DNA of 45,656 nt, taken from Pokkaliibacter plantistimulans (GTDB lineage Bacteria > Pseudomonadota > Gammaproteobacteria > Pseudomonadales > Balneatricaceae). Position numbers and translations under genes: made by a program. Shown here in pieces: positions 6,608 to 13,602 of the stretch. The stretch lies in contig NZ_LAPT01000122.1 of the NCBI RefSeq assembly GCF_003194385.1, positions 1 through 45,656 on the forward strand, given 5' to 3'. Under the pieces are notes generated by a model, which was not told the origin of the DNA, searched no databases, and saw only the letters and a list, made by a program, of their open reading frames with translations. Positions within the stretch are counted from its first letter, which is position 1. Every line of letters starts with the position of its first letter.

Positions 6608-8275
6608 ATGCTTGCCCGTCTGATCCAACAGACCCGCCCGGTCTTCTACGCTGCCATGGTGCTCAGCGTCCTCAATGGTGTTGCCAATGTGGGCCTGGTG
6701 TCCCTGATCAATGAGATTCTCAATGCCGATGGCGCGGCGCGTTACCCCTGGTTATGGGGTTTTGCGGCCATTGCCATCGTCGCGCTGGGGCTGCAGGTGG
6801 GGACGCGGATTCTGTCCGAGCGCCTGACCCACGGCAGTCAGGCCAGTATTCGCTCGCGGGTGGCGGAGCACGCCAGCAATGCCCGTTATCAGCATCTGGA
6901 AAAGGTCGGCGAGGCCCGTATTCGTACAGCGCTGACCGACTATTGCCATGATGTCGCCGAGTTTTTTGTCAGCCTGCCGGTGATGCTCACCAACGGCATC
7001 GTGGTGGTTGGCTGCATGCTGTACATGCTGTCGCTGTCATGGCCGATCTTTCTGCTGGCCTGCCTGACGTTGCTGCTGGGTTCTGCGGGCTATCATCTGG
7101 TGCACATGCGCGCCATCAAACATCTGCACGTTGCGGCCACCGAGCAGGAGCGGCTATTCGGCCACTTCGACTCGCTCACCGCCGGCGCCAAGGAGCTGCG
7201 TCTGCATCGTCACAAACGCGAGCTGTTCAGCCAGCAGGTGCTGGGCAACAGTATCGAAACCGTGCGCCGCGGCAAAACCACCGGCATGTCGGTCTTTGCT
7301 CTGGCCTCGGGCTGGGGCCGCTTCCTGATCTTCGCTTTTATCGGTCTGGTGCTGTTTCTGCTGGCGGCCAATAACGATCAGGAGCGGGTAATGACCGGTA
7401 TTGCCCTGCTGTTCCTGTTCATGATCAATCCGCTGGAAGTGCTGCTGCTAAGCATTCCGCGAGCTAATATGGCCAAGATTGCTGCAGGCAAGATCGAAGC
7501 AATCTGCGATGAGCTGAAGATGGAAGAGGCCAGCGCCAGTGTGACGCCGACCGGTTTTCACAAGATCGCCATGCACGGTGTGATTCACCGCTATTTCCAT
7601 GAGCAGAGCGATGAGTTCTTTACGCTGGGGCCAGTCAATGTCAGCTTCCGCCCCGGTGAACTGGTGTTTCTGGTCGGCGGTAACGGCAGTGGCAAGACCA
7701 CGCTGGCCAAGCTACTGATTGGCCTGTATGTGCCGGAAGACGGGCAGATCGAGCTGGATGGCAAGGTTGTCAGCCATGCCAGTCGCGACGAGTACCGCCA
7801 GTTGTTCTCGGCAATTTTCTCCGATTTCCACCTGTTTGAGCGCCTGCTGGAAAGCCCGCGGGTGGATCTGGATGAAGCGGGTAATCGCTTGCTGACCAAG
7901 CTGCATCTGCAGCACAAGGTACAGATCAAGGACGGCGCCTTTACCACCCGTGCCCTGTCACAGGGGCAGCGCAAACGTCTGGCGCTGGTGGTGGCCTATC
8001 TGGAGGATCGTCCGTTCCTGCTGTTTGATGAATGGGCGGCGGATCAGGACCCGGCCTTCAAGGATGTGTTCTATCGTGAGCTGCTGCCCGAGCTGAAGGC
8101 ACAGGGTAAGACCGTGGTGGTGATCAGCCATGATGACCGTTATTTCCATCTGGCCGATCGCCTGTTGAAGATGGAAGACGGGCAGCTGCGGGAAATGGCT
8201 CTGGAAGCCGACTCTGCTCTCGATCAGACGGAGCCGGTCATGACGAGGGCAGAGGGCGCTGCCTCCGTGCAGTAA
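6608..8275 (+). CDS. Cyclic-peptide/siderophore ABC exporter (SyrD/PvdE family)
   Basis: A 555-aa half-transporter with an N-terminal membrane domain of about six helices followed by an ATPase domain. Motifs are Walker A GGNGSGKTTLAK, signature LSQGQRKRLAL, Walker B and neighbouring residues FLLFDEWAADQDP (a hallmark of the SyrD/PvdE group) and the switch His in VISHDDRYFH. It would form a homodimer in the inner membrane, exporting a lipopeptide or peptide siderophore precursor into the periplasm. The frame remains open upstream to 6449, but that extension runs into the palindromic repeat, so I start at MLARLIQQ; no strong ribosome site is present. It fits the ornithine-hydroxamate genes nearby, whose product would be peptide-assembled. 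Confidence 0.9.
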   Translation: MLARLIQQTRPVFYAAMVLSVLNGVANVGLVSLINEILNADGAARYPWLWGFAAIAIVALGLQVGTRILSERLTHGSQASIRSRVAEHASNARYQHLEKVGEARIRTALTDYCHDVAEFFVSLPVMLTNGIVVVGCMLYMLSLSWPIFLLACLTLLLGSAGYHLVHMRAIKHLHVAATEQERLFGHFDSLTAGAKELRLHRHKRELFSQQVLGNSIETVRRGKTTGMSVFALASGWGRFLIFAFIGLVLFLLAANNDQERVMTGIALLFLFMINPLEVLLLSIPRANMAKIAAGKIEAICDELKMEEASASVTPTGFHKIAMHGVIHRYFHEQSDEFFTLGPVNVSFRPGELVFLVGGNGSGKTTLAKLLIGLYVPEDGQIELDGKVVSHASRDEYRQLFSAIFSDFHLFERLLESPRVDLDEAGNRLLTKLHLQHKVQIKDGAFTTRALSQGQRKRLALVVAYLEDRPFLLFDEWAADQDPAFKDVFYRELLPELKAQGKTVVVISHDDRYFHLADRLLKMEDGQLREMALEADSALDQTEPVMTRAEGAASVQ

Positions 8276-8318
8276 ACCTTAGTACGTTCATACTTTCATA
8301 CCTTCATTTCTGCCTTAC

Positions 8319-8345
8319 CCGCAGGGGGCACTGAACCCCCTGCGG
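8319..8345. terminator. Hairpin between convergent genes
   Basis: The stem ccgcaggggg / ccccctgcgg (10 bp, 7-base loop) lies between the ends of the exporter and the DCC-family gene, which converge. No strong T run is seen on either side. Confidence 0.6.
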
Positions 8346-8368
8346 TGCATCTGTGGGCAAGTGATGGC

Positions 8369-8770
8369 TTAGCGGCACTTGCCCTGCAGATCGCACTTTG
8401 CGCCCACTCTCATTCCCAGCAGACGGCTGATGCCATAACGGTTGCGGGCAAAACGCAGATACAGCCACTGCCACAACGGTTTGATCAGCGGCAGTGACAG
8501 CACCGCTGCCAGCCACTGTTTGTCCACCGCCCGATAGATCGCAATAAAAGCATCAATACCGCTCAGCAGCGGCCCTTCACTCTGGCTGACATGTATTTCC
8601 CGGTCCAGATCAGCAAAGCTGACCCCAAGGCTGGCCGGGTCAAAACCGGGTTGCTGTATATCGACGAACTGCAGTTGCTGACGCTGATTGAGGCTACCCA
8701 GCCAGCGCATTTCCCGGCTGCAGATGGCGCAGTTGCCATCGTAGTAAATGGTGAGAACATTCATCGTCAT
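8369..8770 (-). CDS. DCC-family thiol-disulfide oxidoreductase-like protein (DUF393)
   Basis: A 133-aa protein of the DCC/YuxK family, named for the conserved Asp-Cys-Cys. The N-terminus reads TIYYDGNCAICSREM, where YDGxCxxC is the family motif, with an early thioredoxin-like strand. A later LSGIDAFIAIYRAV matches the family's GxxAxxxxxR region. It may be a redox protein, but no member's reaction is generally agreed. The sequence ahead of the ATG (AGGAAAGGGAAA) gives a ribosome site; a second ATG lies two codons in. A 400-base non-coding stretch separates it from the next gene. Confidence 0.85.
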   Translation of the reverse strand: MTMNVLTIYYDGNCAICSREMRWLGSLNQRQQLQFVDIQQPGFDPASLGVSFADLDREIHVSQSEGPLLSGIDAFIAIYRAVDKQWLAAVLSLPLIKPLWQWLYLRFARNRYGISRLLGMRVGAKCDLQGKCR

Positions 8771-9038
8771 TTTCCCTTTCCTCTTCCTTGCCTGTCGCAG
8801 TGCATCCGTTATACGCCGGTCAGAGTGTACCCTGGTTGATGGGGCTGGTAGTCTGCTGTGCCAACCCCTTTGCGCATGCCACGATCTGCTGGGTGTCAGT
8901 CACGCACTGCTCTGATCGGCAGCACGTTTTTTGCGTGTTTCACCGATAAACTGTCCGCCGTTCGTGTAAATGTAAAAAGGCTGGATATTGCATGCAATTT
9001 TCTGCTAATGGTGGAGCGCCGTGGTGATGCCATTTTGC

Positions 9039-9116
9039 TGAACCAGGTTGTCGTATATCTGAACCAGGTTGATGTAAGCCTGAACTATGTTGCCATTGTA
9101 AACCTGACCTAAGTTG
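9039..9116 (+). promoter_or_regulatory. Phased palindromic repeats, probable operator array
   Basis: The 9-bp palindrome AACCAGGTT occurs at 9041-9049 and again at 9062-9070. A related AACTATGTT follows at 9083-9091, giving an exact 21-base period, about two DNA turns. A degenerate TGACCTAAGTTG follows at 9105-9116. The array ends about 65 bases before the dehydratase start. No regulator gene is adjacent. This is probably a cooperative binding site, but that is inference. The rest of the interval 8771-9182 shows nothing else I can name. Confidence 0.5.
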
Positions 9117-9182
9117 ATCATCCGGCGCGTCACTGCTGAGCCAGAGCGGGCGCCCGGAATAGCCTGCCAGGGAGTGTTGGCC

Positions 9183-10214
9183 TTGAATTCTACTTACCCA
9201 CAGATTGACGTGCTGGATATGCATACGGGCGGCGAGGCCGTCCGGATCGTACTGAGCGGCTATCCTCCCATTCCCGGTGACAGCATTCTGGCCAAGCGCC
9301 GTTATGCCCAGCAGCACCTGGACCATCTGCGTCGTTTTCTGATGTTTGAGCCCCGTGGTCATTACGACATGTATGGCGTGCTGCCGGTGCAACCCAGTTT
9401 GCCCGAGGCGGATCTGGCGGTGCTTTTTATCCACAACGAAGGTTACAGCACCATGTGTGGTCATGCGGTGATTGCACTTGGGCGCTATGCCGTGGATTAC
9501 GGTCTGGTGGAGAAGGTGGAGCCGCTGACCCGGGTCAATATCGAATGCCCCTGTGGTCTGGTGAGTGCCTATGTGGAAGTGCAGGATGGCCAGTCTGGCA
9601 AGGTCTATTTCGACAGTGTGCCGGCCTTTCTGCTGGCAGCTGATGTGGAAGTGCAGGTGCCGGGATACGGTGCCATCACCGTGGATGTGGCCTACGGCGG
9701 CGCCTTTTATGCGCTGGCCGATGCCATGTCGCTGGGGGTGGACATTTATAACAGCCCGGTGCGCCATCTGGTGGATGCGGCCACGGCCCTCACCGGTGCC
9801 GTGCGCAATGCGGTAACGCTTGCCCATCCTGAGCATGCCGATCTGGCTTTCCTCTATGGCAGTATTCTGACCGATGGCCGTAATCACCCTGAAGACGGGG
9901 TGTCGCACAATATCTGTGTATTTGCCGATGCCGAAGTCGATCGCAGCCCGACCGGCTCCGGGGTCACGGCACGCACGGCCGCACGGGTGGCCAAGGGGCA
10001 GATCATGCTGGGTGAGCGGGCTGAGTTTGAAAGCATTACCGGTGCCCGCTTCAGTGCCGAGGCTATCCGCCAGTTTGAGTACGGCGAAGGTACCGGCATT
10101 GGTACCGGTCAGGCGGTACAGGTACGTGTTGCCGGGCGCGCTCATTACGCCGGTAAGGCCAGTTTCTGGCTGGAAGATGGCGACCGGATCGGGCAGGGCT
10201 TTCTGTTGCGTTAG
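9183..10214 (+). CDS. Trans-3-hydroxy-L-proline dehydratase (proline racemase family)
   Basis: A 343-aa proline-racemase-family enzyme. Family blocks are DMHTGGEAVRIV, the first catalytic Cys at about residue 92 (STMCGHA), and the second site DRSPTGSG near residue 257. In racemases and 4-hydroxyproline epimerases that second position is Cys; here it is Thr, the established signature of trans-3-hydroxy-L-proline dehydratases, which form pyrroline-2-carboxylate. I use the TTG at 9183: GGAG lies 8 bases before it and the resulting length fits the family, whereas the frame from 9114 adds an unconserved leader. No ketimine reductase or transporter is adjacent, so the pathway is completed elsewhere. 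Confidence 0.85.
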   Translation: MNSTYPQIDVLDMHTGGEAVRIVLSGYPPIPGDSILAKRRYAQQHLDHLRRFLMFEPRGHYDMYGVLPVQPSLPEADLAVLFIHNEGYSTMCGHAVIALGRYAVDYGLVEKVEPLTRVNIECPCGLVSAYVEVQDGQSGKVYFDSVPAFLLAADVEVQVPGYGAITVDVAYGGAFYALADAMSLGVDIYNSPVRHLVDAATALTGAVRNAVTLAHPEHADLAFLYGSILTDGRNHPEDGVSHNICVFADAEVDRSPTGSGVTARTAARVAKGQIMLGERAEFESITGARFSAEAIRQFEYGEGTGIGTGQAVQVRVAGRAHYAGKASFWLEDGDRIGQGFLLR

Positions 10215-10393
10215 GTTACATTTGACTTAAAGGAGACACGTTTAGCTTTGTGCAGGCCGTTTGCAAAGATGGTGTAAGGACTGGTTTTGATCTGTGTAAA
10301 TCCAGCATGAGTACGGAATCTGACCGAAACAGCAGGCCACCATACCCAGTGCTAGTATCAGCTCTGTCTTAACCCCAAACTGTCGAGTGGCAA

Positions 10394-10762
10394 ATGATGA
10401 AAAACCTGTTGAAAGTTGGCGTGTTGCTGGTGGCAGGAAGCCTCGCGGGCGTGGCTTCCGCCGCTCAGACTCAAACTCCGGACACCAACCCGGTGGTCCC
10501 TGCGCAGACTCAGGTCAAGCAGCATCAGGCTGAGAGCACTGCGACCAAGAAAGCAGAAAGCAAGAAAACCGCTGAGAAGAAAGCGACCGAACAGCATAAG
10601 CAGGCCGCTACCAAGAAAGCCGAACAGCACAAGGCGGCTGTCAAAAAAGTAGACAGCAAGAAAGTGGCCAGCAAGAAAGAACCCAGGAAGACTGAAGTCA
10701 AACCCGTAGTCAAAAAGGTTCAGCCAGCCAAGACTACCCCTGCAGTAACTCCAGAAGGCTGA
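10394..10762 (+). CDS. Exported lysine-rich low-complexity protein, 122 aa
   Basis: It begins with a clear signal peptide (NLLKVGVLLVAGSLAGVASA, cleavage probably after ASA). The mature part is almost entirely Lys, Ala, Glu, Thr, Gln and Pro, with many KKAE, KKVDSKK and EQHK blocks, and is predicted to be disordered and very basic. It resembles histone-H1-like or TolA-linker composition but has no recognisable domain. The signal peptide is closely similar to that of the next gene, which suggests a related origin. ATGATG gives two possible starts (10394 or 10397). Function unknown; it could be a periplasmic linker or polyanion-binding protein. Confidence 0.72.
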   Translation: MMKNLLKVGVLLVAGSLAGVASAAQTQTPDTNPVVPAQTQVKQHQAESTATKKAESKKTAEKKATEQHKQAATKKAEQHKAAVKKVDSKKVASKKEPRKTEVKPVVKKVQPAKTTPAVTPEG

Positions 10763-10834
10763 TCCCATCGTCCGGCAGGGTTGAATCGCCATAATTCGAC
10801 CGCATTCGCAGTACTGAACCTGCCCGCAGAGCAA

Positions 10835-10863
10835 GAGCCTGTCGTCAGCCTGATGACCGGCTC
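10835..10863 (+). terminator. Terminator hairpin between the two exported-protein genes
   Basis: The arms gagcctgtcgtca and tgatgaccggctc pair at 11 of 13 positions around a 3-base loop, followed by TTTC. It would separate the two exported-protein genes transcriptionally. Confidence 0.5.
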
Positions 10864-10906
10864 TTTCAGACCAGAAAGATCAGCAAGACCAGAAGAGTAG
10901 CGCGTT

Positions 10907-11392
10907 ATGAAAACAGCATTGAAAATCGGCGTCCTGCTGCTGGCAGGCGGCATGGCGGGTGTTGCACTGGCCGACAATCCTCCTCCCATCACGGCCAAAG
11001 TGGTGCCACAGGAGCAACAACAGCAACAGGACCGTGATCATCAGGACCACAAACAGTCCCGTGATGAGCACAAGAATGATCACAACAAGGCAGCCAACAA
11101 CGCGCCTTCGTACAACAGGCAAGGTCACGAGACCAGCAAGGAACAGCACAAACCCAAGCCCATTACCGCCAGAGTGGTGCACAAGCCAACCAAGGCCCAG
11201 GGCCGGGTAGTGCGTCACATTCGTGATGATATCTATGAAGTGCGGGCCGATGGCCGCCTGATGCAGGTGCGCATTCCCACCAAGGTGATGGCCAGCCACC
11301 GCCTGCGCCCCAATGATGAGATCATCATTCAGGGTAACGATTTCGTGAACAGCATCCTGATCGTCACCAATCTGCTGATGCCTCCACGTTAA
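10907..11392 (+). CDS. Exported protein with Gln/His-rich linker and small C-terminal beta domain
   Basis: A 161-aa protein in three parts. Residues 1-22 are a signal peptide (LKIGVLLLAGGMAGVALA) very like that of the gene before. Residues about 35-85 are a low-complexity Gln/His/Asp/Lys stretch (QQQQQDRDHQDHKQ), disordered and potentially metal-binding. Residues about 95-161 form a compact domain (VRHIRDDIYEVRADGRLMQV, then LRPNDEIIIQGNDF), probably a small beta-barrel of OB or SH3 type. I do not recognise the family. A motif, ITAKVV / ITARVV, occurs on both sides of the linker. A strong terminator follows. Confidence 0.75.
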   Translation: MKTALKIGVLLLAGGMAGVALADNPPPITAKVVPQEQQQQQDRDHQDHKQSRDEHKNDHNKAANNAPSYNRQGHETSKEQHKPKPITARVVHKPTKAQGRVVRHIRDDIYEVRADGRLMQVRIPTKVMASHRLRPNDEIIIQGNDFVNSILIVTNLLMPPR

Positions 11393-11416
11393 TCGCTGGC
11401 AATAGTTACCCCATAT

Positions 11417-11451
11417 ACAAACAACGGCAGCCTCTCCCTGCCGTTGTTTGT
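11417..11451. terminator. Rho-independent terminator, bidirectional
   Basis: The perfect stem acaaacaacggcag / ctgccgttgtttgt (14 bp) has a 7-base loop and is followed by TT. Its A/T flanks serve both strands, between the exported protein and the convergent small gene. Confidence 0.85.
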
Positions 11452-11467
11452 TTCTGAGCTGCCCATG

Positions 11468-11680
11468 TCAGTAGGTTGAATTGGGCGTCAGTTCCGGGTT
11501 GACGTCGCCGTACACCTCTTCCGGGTCAATCCCGCCTTCCAGCAGTGCTTCACGCACCGTATTGATGTGCTCCAGTACCTTGTCAGTGCGGTCACCGTAT
11601 TCGTAACGGGTCACTTCAATCGCCTTGGGCATATAGCAGAAAGCAATCTTCAGGGCTTCCAGCAGGTCGTCATGGTTCAT
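11468..11680 (-). CDS. Small acidic hypothetical protein, 70 aa
   Basis: Unrecognised, but likely real. AAGGA lies 7 bases before its ATG, the composition is normal and a terminator lies just past its end. The sequence is acidic and mostly helical (DDLLEALKIAFCYMPKAIEV, then VLEHINTVREALLEGG), with no signal or membrane segment. It is a separate unit from the sugar-catabolic genes upstream on the same strand. Confidence 0.65.
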   Translation of the reverse strand: MNHDDLLEALKIAFCYMPKAIEVTRYEYGDRTDKVLEHINTVREALLEGGIDPEEVYGDVNPELTPNSTY

Positions 11681-11794
11681 TACAGAGTCCTTGGCAGATT
11701 TATCAGACAGTCAGCCTGGTATGTGTGGCTGCCGGTGCCTGCCTGCAAGATCTGCGAACATTCTGCCGAAGCTGCTCAGGTGCCCGGCCAGTCA

Positions 11795-12559
11795 TCAGAC
11801 GATGCCGCAATCCACCACAAAGCTCTGACCCGCACAGGCGCGGCTGTCGTCTGAGGCGAGGAACAGCACCATGGCAGCAATGTCGTCTGGCTGAATGCGG
11901 AATTTCAGCGCCTGCAGATCAAGGAACTGCTGGTCGATATCCGGATTGAGCCAAAGTGCCTTCTGCCGCTCGGTCACCACCGCGCCGGGCAGAACCGAAT
12001 TCACCCGTATACCCTGCGGCCCCAGCTCACGAGCCATGGTGCGGGTCATAGCGTGAATGGCACCCTTGGCCGTGGTGTAGCCGACAATACCGGGGCGGCC
12101 ACGCAGCCAGCCGATGGAACCCATATTGATGATGGAGCCTTTATCCTTCATCAGTCGGGCCGCCTGCTGCATGGCGAAGAAGTGGTGGCGCAGGTTGATG
12201 TTCTGGCAGTTATCCCAGTATTCGGGCGTTACTTCATCAACATCGTGACGATCATCCTTGGCGGCGTTGTTGATCAGCACGGTAAGGCCGCCCATGGCGG
12301 TCGCTGCTTCGCTGATGCACTGCTGCAAACGGCTGATGTCGCGCACGTCACAGGGAGCATACCAGGGCTTGATGCCGGTTTCCTGTGCTGCGCGGGTGAC
12401 CAGCGCCTCGGCGCTCAGCTCATCGATATCGATAAAGGCCACGTGGGCGCCCTGAGCGCAAAAGGCCATGACCAGATGCTCGCCGATGCCTGAGGCGCCA
12501 CCGCTGATAAAGACCTGCTGGCCGCTGAGGCTGGGATAACGGTTGGTAAGGGTTGTCAT
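11795..12559 (-). CDS. SDR-family sugar dehydrogenase
   Basis: A 254-aa classical short-chain dehydrogenase. The nucleotide site is SGGASGIGE near residue 20 and FIDID after strand 2; the Asp there favours NAD. INNAA, the catalytic Ser in NMGSIGW, and Tyr/Lys in YTTAK follow, then the PG motif in VLPGAVVT. In this locus it would oxidise the sugar at C1 to the lactone, the first step before the SMP-30 lactonase. In sulfo-ED bacteria the equivalent is sulfoquinovose dehydrogenase; pentose, fucose or galactose dehydrogenase are equally possible by sequence. A 167-base gap containing a hairpin separates it from the lactonase gene upstream. Confidence 0.85.
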   Translation of the reverse strand: MTTLTNRYPSLSGQQVFISGGASGIGEHLVMAFCAQGAHVAFIDIDELSAEALVTRAAQETGIKPWYAPCDVRDISRLQQCISEAATAMGGLTVLINNAAKDDRHDVDEVTPEYWDNCQNINLRHHFFAMQQAARLMKDKGSIINMGSIGWLRGRPGIVGYTTAKGAIHAMTRTMARELGPQGIRVNSVLPGAVVTERQKALWLNPDIDQQFLDLQALKFRIQPDDIAAMVLFLASDDSRACAGQSFVVDCGIV

Positions 12560-12634
12560 CGTGGTAAATCCGCCCTGTGATACCTGAAAACAGAATGCTG
12601 AAGCGTCGCTGCGGCCTGATTCGGGCAGCAGTGT

Positions 12635-12660
12635 GCCAGCCGGTGTGCACCGGTGCTGGC
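12635..12660 (-). terminator. Hairpin between lactonase and dehydrogenase genes
   Basis: The arms gccagccggtg and caccggtgctggc pair with a small bulge. The hairpin lies within the 167-base gap of an otherwise tight operon and could act as an attenuator or mRNA-processing structure. There is no T run. Confidence 0.35.
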
Positions 12661-12726
12661 GTGATGGATAGGTTGTTATCCGGGCGATGCTGAGCCGAGG
12701 GGCAACACCGCGCCGAGGAAGCGCTG

Positions 12727-13602
12727 CTAGCGCGGGTCGTAACGGAAGCGGTGCTCCACTCGTCCGGCCACCTCGACCCGTACGCTGAACAGCGCACCGC
12801 TCAGTGGGTAGTCGGCCAGTTCTGCATCCGGGCGCTGGCCGACGCTGGTGATATACAGCGTCTTCAGGTCGGCGCCACCAAAGGCCACCATGGTCGGGCA
12901 GCGTGCGGGAACGGCAATTTCGGCGACGATGTCGCCTTGCGGGCTCAGTCGCACCACCCGGCCACCCTCGTACAGGGCGCTCCAGTAGTAACCTTCGCTG
13001 TCTACCGCCGCGCCATCGGGGCGACCGAGTCCGTGGGGGAACTGATGGAATACCCGGCGGTTACTGGCGGCCCCACTGCTGATGTCGTAGTCGTAGACAT
13101 AGATCACATGACGTGGCGTATCCGAGAAATACATCCGCGTATTGTCGGGGCTGAAGGCCAGACCGTTGGCGGTGTTGACGCCGTCCTCCAGTCGTCTGAC
13201 CGTCAGCGCCGGATCCAGACTGTAGAGACTGGCGCCGCCGGTCTTGCTCTTGTCCATGGTGCCCGCCAGCAGACGCCCGGCAGCGTCGCAACGGCCATCA
13301 TTGAAACGGTTGTCTGGCAGATCGGCTTCCGGGTCGCAGATGGGCCGCAGTGGCGCGTCCCAGCTATCGATAAAGTAGAAGCCACTGCGCATGGCCAGCA
13401 CGAAGCCGCCATCATCGCGCAGGCTGAAGCAGCCGATTTCCTGATCGAACTGACGAATGTCGTTAGTGTGGGTACGCGGATCGAAACGATGCAGCCGGAA
13501 GCTGTCGATATCGATCCAGTACAGGCACTGGCTCTGCTCATCCCAGCGCGGGCATTCACCCAGCCGGGCGCGCACATCCAGCGCGACCTGGACTTCGCTC
13601 AT
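12727..13602 (-). CDS. SMP-30/gluconolactonase-family sugar lactonase
   Basis: A 291-aa six-bladed propeller lactonase of the SMP-30/LRE family, which opens sugar lactones using a bound divalent metal. Metal ligands expected for the family are visible: Glu in LGECPRWD near residue 15, Asn in NTANGLAFSPDN near residue 145 and Asp in PDGAAVDSEGYYW near residue 195. It overlaps the stop of the aldehyde dehydrogenase by 4 bases (ATGA), so the genes are translationally coupled. It would hydrolyse the lactone made by the SDR enzyme to an aldonate for the IlvD-type dehydratase. Confidence 0.88.
   Translation of the reverse strand: MSEVQVALDVRARLGECPRWDEQSQCLYWIDIDSFRLHRFDPRTHTNDIRQFDQEIGCFSLRDDGGFVLAMRSGFYFIDSWDAPLRPICDPEADLPDNRFNDGRCDAAGRLLAGTMDKSKTGGASLYSLDPALTVRRLEDGVNTANGLAFSPDNTRMYFSDTPRHVIYVYDYDISSGAASNRRVFHQFPHGLGRPDGAAVDSEGYYWSALYEGGRVVRLSPQGDIVAEIAVPARCPTMVAFGGADLKTLYITSVGQRPDAELADYPLSGALFSVRVEVAGRVEHRFRYDPR

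Noticed and set aside
9039-9116. CRISPR or iteron origin
   Set aside because: Units are only partly conserved palindromes at 21-base spacing with no unique spacers, no rep or dnaA gene nearby; an operator array is the simpler reading.
8940-10145. Long minus-strand open frame of 401 codons
   Set aside because: It lies opposite the hydroxyproline dehydratase gene, whose product has clear family motifs; the antisense product is His/Gln-rich and has no recognisable domain.
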